From the NCBI GenBank assembly GCA_020636215.1, contig JACJYG010000007.1, positions 434,001-498,000 of the forward strand: a DNA stretch of 64,000 nucleotides. Direction: 5' to 3'. This document shows positions 1 through 8,378 of this stretch, piece by piece (within the stretch, counting starts at the first letter, position 1; the number at the start of each line of letters is the position of its first letter). A program made the position numbers and the translations under genes. Under the pieces are notes generated by a model. The model was not told the origin of the DNA, searched no databases, and saw only the letters and a program-made list of their open reading frames with translations. Source of the stretch: Lewinellaceae bacterium (GTDB lineage Bacteria; Bacteroidota; Bacteroidia; Chitinophagales; Saprospiraceae).

Positions 1-821
1 GACAGCTGGCGCAGCAGGCCTTCCCCGGCCAGCAACTGGTGCAGGCTATCGAAAAAGTGCTGCCCGTCTCCCAGGAACTGGATCTGGAACTGGTGGATCA
101 GAAAATCTTTGGCGTTGCCATCGTGCATATTGGATCGGAAAGCAAATTTCGGCCTCCCTTTCCGGTCGCCGGTAAGCAGCTGCAGCAACAACTGGGTGTA
201 CCACTTCTCAAAGTCGAAGCCCAGGAACAGGAAGGAGCTGGCTTCCCGCAGCTTCATGCGGACCTTATTGGGCAGGCCATCCGGCAGCACGGCGCGCAGC
301 AGCCTGAACAAGTCCTCATAATCCAGGACCAGAGATTCTTCCTCCGTGCGGCAGCCGCAGAGGTTATAGAACAGCGGGCGGCCCGCAGTGGGCGCCTCAA
401 CATCCTTTGTCGCTTCCCCGGTGAAGCGAAAGTGGCTGAAATCGTACGCCAGGCCGAATTGCTGGGCGGCGTCAGCCAGGAAAGTATCGGGGTTGAGGCA
501 GACCACCAGGGGAATGGGAAGCTCCAGTATTTTCTGATATACTTCCAGGGGCGGCTCCATGCTCCGGTAAAGGCGCTTCACGCGGCGGGCCACCCGGTTT
601 TTGTCGGCATCGTCCTTGAAAAGGAAAAGGCTGTCATTGGGGTAGTAATAGTCGATATGGCCGGCTTCCAGTTCCATGGCCTGCTCGTGCACAAAACGGG
701 CCTGGGACCGGCCACCGGACTGTATGACCTCCGGGCCGATCAGCAGCACGCACTTTTCTTCCTCGATATCGAGCATCAGGCCCTCCAGGACATCCCGGCT
801 GATAGCATTAAGGTCTGGCAT
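1..821 (-). CDS. SIR2-like domain protein, 3' end off the window edge
   Basis: This frame stays open on the minus strand from an ATG at 821 to the left edge, giving at least 273 residues without a stop. The N-terminal half reads like a SIR2_2-type Rossmann domain: a hydrophobic strand ending in LLIGPEV near residue 22, a central strand with VVCLNPDTF, and a late FLFLGFDFEKWY segment, which in SIR2-like defence proteins follows the last strand. Such domains usually act as NAD-consuming effectors in STAND or Thoeris-like defence proteins, so a C-terminal sensor or effector-associated domain is likely beyond the edge. Role is inferred from the fold only. The opposite-strand frame at 39..905 is its shadow. 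Confidence 0.65.
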   Translation of the reverse strand, partial: MPDLNAISRDVLEGLMLDIEEEKCVLLIGPEVIQSGGRSQARFVHEQAMELEAGHIDYYYPNDSLFLFKDDADKNRVARRVKRLYRSMEPPLEVYQKILELPIPLVVCLNPDTFLADAAQQFGLAYDFSHFRFTGEATKDVEAPTAGRPLFYNLCGCRTEEESLVLDYEDLFRLLRAVLPDGLPNKVRMKLREASSFLFLGFDFEKWYTQLLLQLLTGDRKGRPKFAFRSNMHDGNAKDFLIHQFQIQFLGDGQHFFDSLHQLLAGEGLLRQL

Positions 822-969
822 GGGGTTAAAGGAAATACGTTTCCAGAAAAAATGTCACTCTTAAAGATAGAAAGTGTTTCGAAATTAGGGGGGATAGGAG
901 GCTAAAATGATTGAGGAGCGTGGAAAATATATCAAAAAAGCCCTCCCCGCTCTTCGCCGAAGCTACTTT

Positions 970-1075
970 GAATGGTTAAATGGCTTTATGGTTAAATGGC
1001 TGGCTTGAGCGATGGCAAGCTGGTGCATCCTTGACCAACCATTCAGCCATCCGGCTATCCGGCCATTCAGCTATC
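970..1075. repeat. ATGG-rich degenerate intergenic repeat
   Basis: Two copies of an ATGGTTAAATGGCT-like unit are followed by complementary CCATTCAGCCATCCGGC-like units, so the segment forms an imperfect inverted pair. It separates the SIR2-like gene from the small remnants to its right. It holds no credible coding sequence. Confidence 0.5.
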
Positions 1076-1261
1076 ATTGAATTCCTCCAGCAACCTACGC
1101 CGAAGCTGCAGCGTATCGTGCTTGCGGAGCAGCCCCCAGGAGCTGCTCATCGATTGCATAAAGGTATCCTCACCGATCAGCCCCTTGCGGAAGGCCGTAC
1201 CTTCAAGCTTCTGCTTGGAGAAATTCAAATGCATTAACAATTGCAAACAAGTGGCTTTCAA
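1067..1261 (-). CDS. small hypothetical protein or gene remnant
   Basis: This is a 64-residue frame whose more likely start is the second methionine (MHLNFSK). It is charged and helical at the end (LQLRRRLLEEFND). I recognise no family. It lies between a degenerate repeat and an HRDC-like fragment, so it may be the leftover of a larger gene. Its overlap with two other open frames and its lack of a clear partner keep confidence low. Confidence 0.25.
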   Translation of the reverse strand: MKATCLQLLMHLNFSKQKLEGTAFRKGLIGEDTFMQSMSSSWGLLRKHDTLQLRRRLLEEFNDS

Positions 1262-1327
1262 TATCTACTTTCCGTACTCCAATTAGGAGTAACCCCAGGC
1301 CTTTAAGGGAATTTATCAATCCCTGAG

Positions 1328-1600
1328 TTACATCACACTCTTATCGCCAACTAGAAAGTTGGCGGTACGGGTCGCCACCAGGTAAGCAGGGATGCCCTCC
1401 TTATCCGCCTGCTCCTTACGCCAGTCCTTCAGCCGGTTGAAAAGCAGCCGCTGGGCCTCGTCCAGTTTCCGCAGGTTGTCTTCGCTCTTGAGCACAACTT
1501 CATAAAGGATGGCCGCCGTACATAAGGCGCGCCCAATTACACTTTCCCAAATCCTTGAACATTTAAAAGGGTTGTCCACCTCTATGAATAATGGAGTCAA
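1328..1600 (-). pseudogene. HRDC-like helicase C-terminal fragment
   Basis: This is a 90-residue frame. Its second half (RLLFNRLKDWRKEQADKEG followed by IPAYLV) matches the core of HRDC domains, which sit at the C-terminus of RecQ or UvrD-type helicases and bind nucleic acid. No helicase motors are found upstream, and the first 35 residues do not continue the domain. It is best read as a truncated remnant of a helicase or HRDC nuclease gene. It could alternatively be a short standalone HRDC protein, but the abrupt, low-quality N-terminus argues against that. Confidence 0.4.
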
Positions 1601-1821
1601 AGAGAATCAGATTGTCCAGTATTGTTGCCCAGTTTGTTAGCGATTGAAATCGCCAAAAGGAAAAATCCTTGGGCTTAAAGGAAATCCATAGGAGGAAAAA
1701 GGAAAAAAAGGTCTAACGGCACGGAAAAGGTTATCTTTATTGGCTTAAAGCAGCTATTTTCAAAAAAAAACAATATAAACACGTGTGTTGCTGCTGCTGT
1801 CCTATAATAATGTTAGACGTC

Positions 1822-4428
1822 ATGAGTATTTCCTTCCGGCTTCCTTCCATTTTACTACTTCTCCTTTTTGCTATTCCCGGATGGGTAGGAGCAAAATCTC
1901 TTTACTATCAATATGGGGGAAAGAATGTTACCCTAACGGCTACCTTAAATTCGGAGCCCCAAATGGCTAAGCCTCAACATCAATACATGGTGATTCCCAA
2001 AACTAATGATTGTGATAAAGAAAAAATTAACTCTTCCTTAGATCAAATCTGGAAAGAATATTTTAGAAGAGGCGAATATGAGCTGGGGATAAAAAAAATA
2101 CTAAACATTAAAAAGAGCAGCCATTGTGATAATTCCTCTTCCTCGGAGATCTACCTGAAGATACTATATCACCTCGCCGCAGCCCAGCTCTATTCTGGTC
2201 AAATCCTTGATGCCTACCAAACGTTAGATACGGCTTTCATGGCCATAGAAAAGAATCAATATGATTACCCTGATATTGGTCGCTTGTATAACCTTCAGGG
2301 GGAACTGTATTTGGAACTCGGCCTTTTTAAAAAAGCACAGGAATTGTATCGTGATGCTTTAATGAAGAATGAAGAACGGCTCAATAATCTAGCACAGGAT
2401 TCGGCAGTCAATGGTGAAAGGAGTTTTTTGTTAAACAGGGATATTGCAGTCAATAAAATAAACTATAATTATGCAAGCTATCTACTTGAAGATACTACAA
2501 CTATAACTATAGATAGTATTTACTCCTACTTAACAAATCTGGATTCTGCAGCTGATAGTCTAGGCAGAAGGGCATACGAATTGTTGAAGTATCCTGAGGA
2601 AAATAAAGAATACCAAATTTTCCTCCTATATGTCAATATTTACAAAAGTGATATTATTCTCCGTTCTCCGAAAAAGGTGGATCTCGCAAAGCAGCTCGAA
2701 GCCACAAAACAGATTCTGATAAAAACACTAAAAAAAGCCAATGAAATAGATTCCCGGCGTGAAGAGCTTATGGCCAAGGTACGTCTCGCTGAGCTCTATT
2801 GGAAGCAGGGGCAGCTTGACTCGTCCCTTGCGGAATGCTTTGTTATCATTGATCTCTGGAATATTGATGAATTGTATGGCTTACATGTAGATGAAATACT
2901 GAGAATTTATGCCCGTGCCATCCATGACAGCCTGAAAGAAAAGGATGCTGAACTTCTAAAAAAAGATCTTGAGCAACTTACTAAGGCGTTTTCCAAAGAA
3001 AGGTTTAACCAGGCTACACAAAAAAAGACACAAGCGGTTAATGTTATTAATCAGTACGAAGTAGAAAAAAATGAAAAGGAATTAAAAAATCTTAAATACA
3101 AGGCAGAAGAACTCCGAAGTCTAGTTGAGATATACGAACGGAAAGTTAACCGAATTGAATCAGCAGCACTAATTTTGTTGTTAATTCTTCTGATAATAGC
3201 CGTATTTTATTACCGTATTAAATCGAGGCGCGAACTACTCACCCTCCTCTACGAGCATGCTAAGGTTTTAGGGCAGGTACACCAGAAACGCAGTTTGTCC
3301 GCCTTCATGAAAGAAACAGTCGATAAGACATTCGAGATCGCCAAGCGCTACATCCAAGGCATGGATGTGTTCCTCATCGGCATCTTCAACCCTCAGAAGC
3401 AAGGTGTGGAGGTCTACGTAAAAGAAGTACGAAATGGTGAAATCGTCACCCCTGAAAACCCCGTTTTCTTTGGTATAGATGATAAAAAACGTTTGCCAAT
3501 CCTTTCCTTTACCGAACAGCAAACCATTTTTGAAGGTGACTTTAAGAAAAATTATCACAAATACTTTGATGAACTTTTGGATAGTAAGCAAGGTGAACAT
3601 TCGGCTTCCATCATTTATATGCCAATTGGGCATAAGGATATGATCATCTCCGTCCAATCGAAAAAAAAGAATGCCTTCAAAAAGGAACATCTAAAGATTT
3701 TGCGGACGCTTGGAGAGAACGCTGCCGTAGCCTATGCCAACATCATGGCTTTCGAAAAACTTGCCCGAGAAAAAGACTATGTCCGCCGTCTGCAACGCGA
3801 GGTTAGCCACCGTGTAAAGAATCACCTCAATGCCCTGGCACTTACTATTGGCCGGCAGGCTGAGAAGTATCCCGGTTCAGCTCAAAATGCCCTAAAGGCA
3901 GCCCAAAGCCGTATTCAAGCTGTATTGGTAGTCCATAGCCTCCTGGATATGCAGGCAAAATCAGGTAAAGAGGAGCGGAATTCTCTATCTCCTCAGGACT
4001 ACTTCACCAAACTAAAGAAGGCGCTCCTCGAAGGTAGCCTTGGCTTTGAGGAAGACCAGATCGAAAGTACAATAAATCTCGCTAAAGCCCCTCCCATTTA
4101 TTTTGAAGTCATTAAGGACCTGGGTATTGCCGTTACCGAACTAGCGCTCAATACTTTTGAATATGCATATAAGGGCGATGAACGGCAGTGGATACAATTT
4201 GATGCCCAATGGGACAATGTGAAAGGGCAGCTCCATTTAGTGGTTGCCGATAAAGGCAAAGGTTTTCTCCACCTCGACAACATCCAGCAGCGGGGCTTCG
4301 GCATGGAACTGATCAAAAACACGGTAGAAAGGAGATACGGGGGCCAATTCTTGGTCAAATACTACTGCCCGGAGGAAGAAACAGGCTCACGGTTTGAAAT
4401 TATCATACCTTTAACCAACAACGGCTAA
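1822..4428 (+). CDS. TPR/GAF sensor histidine kinase, HisKA_2 (HWE-like) type
   Basis: This is a membrane sensor kinase of about 868 residues. I chose the ATG at 1822 because it directly begins a signal peptide (MSISFRLPSILLLLLFAIPG); the frame opens earlier with an unlikely poly-Cys start. A periplasmic helical TPR-like region (about 50-440) is followed by one transmembrane helix (about 447-470), a GAF-like domain (about 500-640), and a HisKA_2 dimerisation helix with the phospho-accepting histidine in VSHRVKNHLNA (about H663). An ATPase domain comes last, with EVIKDLGIAVTELALNTFEYA as N-box-like helix and DKGKGF as G-box. It ends 7 nt before the receiver gene, so the two form a phosphorelay pair. 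Its place just upstream of the T6SS block suggests it may control that block, which is inference. Confidence 0.85.
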   Translation: MSISFRLPSILLLLLFAIPGWVGAKSLYYQYGGKNVTLTATLNSEPQMAKPQHQYMVIPKTNDCDKEKINSSLDQIWKEYFRRGEYELGIKKILNIKKSSHCDNSSSSEIYLKILYHLAAAQLYSGQILDAYQTLDTAFMAIEKNQYDYPDIGRLYNLQGELYLELGLFKKAQELYRDALMKNEERLNNLAQDSAVNGERSFLLNRDIAVNKINYNYASYLLEDTTTITIDSIYSYLTNLDSAADSLGRRAYELLKYPEENKEYQIFLLYVNIYKSDIILRSPKKVDLAKQLEATKQILIKTLKKANEIDSRREELMAKVRLAELYWKQGQLDSSLAECFVIIDLWNIDELYGLHVDEILRIYARAIHDSLKEKDAELLKKDLEQLTKAFSKERFNQATQKKTQAVNVINQYEVEKNEKELKNLKYKAEELRSLVEIYERKVNRIESAALILLLILLIIAVFYYRIKSRRELLTLLYEHAKVLGQVHQKRSLSAFMKETVDKTFEIAKRYIQGMDVFLIGIFNPQKQGVEVYVKEVRNGEIVTPENPVFFGIDDKKRLPILSFTEQQTIFEGDFKKNYHKYFDELLDSKQGEHSASIIYMPIGHKDMIISVQSKKKNAFKKEHLKILRTLGENAAVAYANIMAFEKLAREKDYVRRLQREVSHRVKNHLNALALTIGRQAEKYPGSAQNALKAAQSRIQAVLVVHSLLDMQAKSGKEERNSLSPQDYFTKLKKALLEGSLGFEEDQIESTINLAKAPPIYFEVIKDLGIAVTELALNTFEYAYKGDERQWIQFDAQWDNVKGQLHLVVADKGKGFLHLDNIQQRGFGMELIKNTVERRYGGQFLVKYYCPEEETGSRFEIIIPLTNNG

Positions 4429-4435
4429 CTCAACT

Positions 4436-5875
4436 ATGGATATTTTATTTTTCGATGACAACCAGGTTTTAAATTATATCGTCTCCCAAAAACTTGAAAA
4501 GGAAGGCTACCGGGTCTACTCAGCCCTTTCTCGGGACGAGGCCTTAAGTTGGTTAGGAAAAGGCAATAAACCAGCCATAGCCCTACTTGACATTGTAGAC
4601 GAGGAAAGGGTGTTCAGAGGCGAGATAATCCCGCGAGATCCAGAAGCTGGCTTCAAGATTGCCGATAAAATAAAAGAAATTGATCCGACCATACCCATCC
4701 TCTTCTTCTCAGGTTACGGTGATGACGAAGAAATCAGCCATAAGATCAAAGCTCAGTACATTACTGCCGACTTCTACGATAAAGGGGCAAAGGATACTCA
4801 TGAGGTAAATGAAAAGATTCTTAAAGAAATTTCAGGTAAGATCAATTCTCTGTTTGATTTGCAACGCCAGCAAAGTGGGCTGGAAAGCTATTTCTCAAAA
4901 GCCTTTGGCAACAAAATAGGTATTGAAAAAAAAGAAGCTCTCAATGAAGAGAATGAATATGAAAAAAAGGACTGGGAACGTCGCATCTACATCGTCGACA
5001 TATTCGACCTTATGCTGGTACAAACGCGAAATGAACCCCAGAAAGACCTTATAGAAATGAAAACACAGCGCCTGGATGAGAAAGAGCTGGTCAAGGTGAT
5101 AAGCAGAGAACTCAAAGAACGTATGCTTACCCTCAAAGAGATCACAGAAAGCGTTAAAGTATCAGAGCTAAAGGAGGCGATAGGAGCCCTCAACCGGGCC
5201 ATCAATCAGGATAAATGGGATTCGGAGGACAAAAGAGCAAAGAGCCCATACCTGAAATACACTAATCAATGCTTGTTGTTCCTCTTCAAAAACAAGGAGG
5301 GATACTTCCGGCTCACGGGAGGCGCCGAATGGCTTGATGAATTTATTAATAGCCAGCTGGATTTTGTCACCGATAAATCAAAGAAAGACTGGCTACCTGA
5401 AGAAAAAGAACGATACGAGGTGATCATGGAGGCTATCCTTAATAAACTAAAAAAAAGGATAGACGAAACTACAGCATTAGAACCTATAACAAATAAAGAC
5501 GCTAATAAATGGTCCAGCGAATTATCCAACCCAATCCTATTTGTTGAGTACCAGCAGGGTGAAAGCCCTGGAGATGCTAATCTCATTCTTATCCGGACTG
5601 TCACCCGGCAGTTCCTCGAAATTTTGGATAGTGGGGGAGAAAAAAATAAAATATTCAACGTCAATTTGACCGATTTTGAAAATCAGATTCAGGTTCTCTG
5701 CGACACAAAGGGCATCACTTATCCATTCCTTCGGTTGAACAGTATCATCATCAACCCCAGTTTTGTGCAGTCTTTCATGGAGGCAAGTATCTGCTTTGAC
5801 AATGGTACAACGGCCTCCATCAGCAATACAGACTACCAGGAACTCCGCAAAGGTTTCCCGACCCTGCGGACCTGA
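4436..5875 (+). CDS. response regulator: receiver domain plus degenerate LytTR-like tail
   Basis: The N-terminal 120 residues form a receiver domain with all expected residues: acidic pair D7/D8, phosphoacceptor D52 (LLDIVDE), S92 (FFSG) and K116 (YDKGA). A long charged helical middle follows (about 150-360). The last 70 residues (PFLRLNSIIINPSFVQSF, then a hairpin with DNGTTASIS) resemble the end of a LytTR DNA-binding domain, in which an Arg-His-Ser-Tyr-hiNP motif precedes the last strand pair, but the basic contact residues are largely lost. It follows the kinase gene by 7 nt and is its likely partner. Whether it still binds DNA or acts through protein contact is open. Confidence 0.75.
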   Translation: MDILFFDDNQVLNYIVSQKLEKEGYRVYSALSRDEALSWLGKGNKPAIALLDIVDEERVFRGEIIPRDPEAGFKIADKIKEIDPTIPILFFSGYGDDEEISHKIKAQYITADFYDKGAKDTHEVNEKILKEISGKINSLFDLQRQQSGLESYFSKAFGNKIGIEKKEALNEENEYEKKDWERRIYIVDIFDLMLVQTRNEPQKDLIEMKTQRLDEKELVKVISRELKERMLTLKEITESVKVSELKEAIGALNRAINQDKWDSEDKRAKSPYLKYTNQCLLFLFKNKEGYFRLTGGAEWLDEFINSQLDFVTDKSKKDWLPEEKERYEVIMEAILNKLKKRIDETTALEPITNKDANKWSSELSNPILFVEYQQGESPGDANLILIRTVTRQFLEILDSGGEKNKIFNVNLTDFENQIQVLCDTKGITYPFLRLNSIIINPSFVQSFMEASICFDNGTTASISNTDYQELRKGFPTLRT

Positions 5876-6096
5876 TTTGTTTTGATCTTTTCCAGCCGCC
5901 CCGGCTCTTCCCTGTTGACCAGACAAGGGAAAAAAACAGCATTGCAAGTAAATTTTAGCCCACCTTCCGGGAATCTCTACTTTTTCCTCTGAAAAGGCCT
6001 GTATACTCGTGTTGTCAATGGCCTGTATGGCCTCAAAAAACCAGCTTCCGACACTGGGAGTATCACTTTTTCATTAACCCTAAAATACTAGCAGTT

Positions 6097-6570
6097 ATGA
6101 GTTTCTTACCCTTGCCAGATGGCGGCTCTTCTAAAAAGCCCGATGAAGGCACAAAAGTAGCTGACCCTCGCAAATCGGCAGTATTTGTCTACCCTGATCC
6201 TCATTTGGAAGAGGAACCTCAACTTAAGAAGGCCAAGTCCTTCGAAGATGCCTTGCGTGTCCTCAGGATCATGGAAGAGGTCGAATTCGAAGGCCTGGAT
6301 GGTACTACCCAATCGGCCACCTTGGCGGTCACCGACAAGTCAAGCCTGTTGAGTAAAGGCATTAACGAGCAAGTACCGGAACTGGACCTACAGAAAAAAC
6401 TTATTGACCTTCTGCACAGGCTCCACCAAAACCTGAACGACAGCCCTCGTGTGCAGCATTTCTTCGATCAGTTTTTCGAGGAGGAGGAGATAGAAGGCCT
6501 GGTTGAAAAATTGGAAAAAGCCAGCACCTCCCTCCTCGAATATCATTCTGAAAACCAAAAAATCAAATAA
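6097..6570 (+). CDS. tssB: T6SS sheath small subunit, TssB-like
   Basis: This is a 157-residue acidic protein ending 2 nt before the TssC-like gene. Residues about 90-130 contain INEQVPELDLQKKLIDLLHR, which resembles the EQVPEL segment followed by a leucine-rich helix found near the end of TssB/VipA sheath subunits. Length and the tssB-tssC order also fit. In the T6SS the small subunit interlocks with TssC to form the contractile cytoplasmic sheath around the Hcp tube. The N-terminal 60 residues are proline-rich and charged and I do not recognise them. The call rests on context plus one short motif. Confidence 0.6.
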   Translation: MSFLPLPDGGSSKKPDEGTKVADPRKSAVFVYPDPHLEEEPQLKKAKSFEDALRVLRIMEEVEFEGLDGTTQSATLAVTDKSSLLSKGINEQVPELDLQKKLIDLLHRLHQNLNDSPRVQHFFDQFFEEEEIEGLVEKLEKASTSLLEYHSENQKIK

Positions 6571-6572
6571 AG

Positions 6573-7886
6573 ATGACAACACAACCAATACCAGCTTCTC
6601 AGCCCATGGAAGGCATTGAGATGACCCTTTCTGGCCAGAGGAAATTGAAAACATTGTTCCGCATTATCCCCCAACTCACATATCTGAGCAGCGAGGACAA
6701 AAGGATGGTTATAAAGGAAAGGCTGGAAAACGACCCTGTATTCTGCCGGGAGTTGGGGCTGGCTTACCAATTACTCGCTAAGCTACTCAGGGTTTCGGCT
6801 TCCAGGGAAGACCTGAAGCAGAATATCAGCGCTGCCCTGCACGAAAGCAAAAAGCGCTACCATCGGAACATGAACAAGATCTTCCAGCAGTTAAAGCCTA
6901 CCCGGACAGCTGTCTACAGCCTTTACAACGGTTATAGGAATGCAGGCAGCTATGCCAACATTTATGTTTATCCAATTGACCCGGGCTTTTTCCTGGAAAG
7001 CCCGGATCCTCAGCATTGGGATGATCTGGAAAATAAGACCAAAGAATTCTTCTTTCGGTTCAGGATGCTTGATACCCCCTGCTACTTTGCTTTCTGCTTT
7101 GCTTTCAGCAAACCCGGCACGGCCTTTACTATTGCCAAGTTTGCCGAAACAGTGATGGGCATTGCCGCCATCGATATACCCGTCCTGCCATCGGCAGAGG
7201 ATACCCTCAACTTTATGGACAATAGTTTCCAGGTGGTGGGCCCCAACTCTGAGCTGGCCCACCTGATAATCTCCGGCACGCATGGCTACGTCGAAGGGGT
7301 TTACGAAGACTATGACGGCACCAAAAAACTGCCAGTACCGCTCGGGCCTTCCCTCATCGGAAAGCTGCTCAGTACGCCCTTGGGTAAATACTTCAGTTCG
7401 CTGAAGGGTAGTCCACTGGAAGGCTTTGAATCCATGAGCTGCCGATACCGACTGGAGCGCTACGATGCGGACGATTTTGCCCTACGTGGCATCACCATGG
7501 TGCTGGATAGTGGCCATGTTGAATCGGTTGCCACCTGCTATAATGGTTCCATCGACGAGTTTACCAACTTTTTCTCAATGGACATCTACTGCCTGATCAC
7601 CCGGGCACTCATACAGGAGGGCAACAACTTAGCCAACGGAAAATTCGGTGAAAAGGAACAGCGTGCCCTGGAATCCGGGCTGGTGAATTACTTCAACGGG
7701 CTGAAGAGAGAACAAGTCATTGAGCACTACGTCCTTCGTGATGACATCGTGATCGACTACGACAAGAAAAAGAAAACGGCAAAGATCACCATCCCCATCA
7801 AGTATGCTGGTGCCGGCAAAAAGCTGATTTTTTCACTTACCGGTGAGGAAGGGGGAATATTGTTGCCGGAAAAAACGAACGACTGA
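6573..7886 (+). CDS. tssC: T6SS sheath large subunit TssC (T6SSiii type)
   Basis: This is a 437-residue protein placed between the TssB-like and Hcp genes. It has an all-helical N-terminus, then a mixed alpha/beta body, and a C-terminal stretch VIDYDKKKKTAKITIPIKY followed by GKKLIFSLTG, which resembles the gpFI-like last domain of Bacteroidota TssC proteins. TssC polymerises with TssB into the contractile sheath that drives the needle. No ClpV gene to recycle this sheath is present in the window. The start directly follows the upstream stop, which fits translational coupling. Confidence 0.7.
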   Translation: MTTQPIPASQPMEGIEMTLSGQRKLKTLFRIIPQLTYLSSEDKRMVIKERLENDPVFCRELGLAYQLLAKLLRVSASREDLKQNISAALHESKKRYHRNMNKIFQQLKPTRTAVYSLYNGYRNAGSYANIYVYPIDPGFFLESPDPQHWDDLENKTKEFFFRFRMLDTPCYFAFCFAFSKPGTAFTIAKFAETVMGIAAIDIPVLPSAEDTLNFMDNSFQVVGPNSELAHLIISGTHGYVEGVYEDYDGTKKLPVPLGPSLIGKLLSTPLGKYFSSLKGSPLEGFESMSCRYRLERYDADDFALRGITMVLDSGHVESVATCYNGSIDEFTNFFSMDIYCLITRALIQEGNNLANGKFGEKEQRALESGLVNYFNGLKREQVIEHYVLRDDIVIDYDKKKKTAKITIPIKYAGAGKKLIFSLTGEEGGILLPEKTND

Positions 7887-7913
7887 TATTACTAACCCTT
7901 AAAAACTGTTAAA

Positions 7914-8318
7914 ATGCCAGGACAACACCAATTGCCTCCGATTACTGATGTGTTTTTCACAATTGATCAGGCCCAATTCTCCGTCGTCAAGGATGACCTC
8001 TGGCTCCAGCAGCCCCATGAAGGCCTTCAGCCTTTTGGACATCCTTACTTACAGACATTTTGGGTACTTCTGAAAAGTATTGGAGACCCGATCCTGTTTG
8101 AGTGGAACGCGGACAAACTCAAAAAGTATTCGGGATCGATCGATTACTACAGCCATGGGGCCCTGATTACCCAGGTTAGCTTCGAGGATGCTTTCTGCAT
8201 CGGCTGGCGGCGGCAGGGGGATTACACAGCCAATGCTGGGACTAATATGATCCTGGAATCTGTGAACATCCTTCCTGCTTCCCTGGAATGGGAAAACATC
8301 AATTTCCCGCAGGAGTAA
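7914..8318 (+). CDS. tssD: T6SS tube protein TssD (Hcp family)
   Basis: This is a 134-residue protein with the build of Bacteroidota Hcp/TssD proteins: beta-rich, with PILFEWNADKLKKYSGSIDY, then VSFEDAFCIGW, and a final NMILESVNILPASLEW strand matching the end of the barrel. TssD rings stack into the inner tube that is pushed out when the sheath contracts and also carries small effectors. It follows tssC by 27 nt and precedes vgrG, the usual tube-then-spike order. Confidence 0.8.
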   Translation: MPGQHQLPPITDVFFTIDQAQFSVVKDDLWLQQPHEGLQPFGHPYLQTFWVLLKSIGDPILFEWNADKLKKYSGSIDYYSHGALITQVSFEDAFCIGWRRQGDYTANAGTNMILESVNILPASLEWENINFPQE

Positions 8319-8378
8319 AACCGAAATTGAGAGGGGCGTCGATTATAGCCCCTCTCTTTCACCTTAAAAGATCAAGCC

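Noticed and set aside
39..905. 288-codon plus-strand frame
   Set aside because: Antisense of the SIR2-like gene, which has recognisable motifs on the minus strand.
5900..5940. TTCCCT...AGGGAA stem after the response regulator as a terminator
   Set aside because: The stem is short and bulged and is followed by an A-run, not a T-run, on the coding strand.
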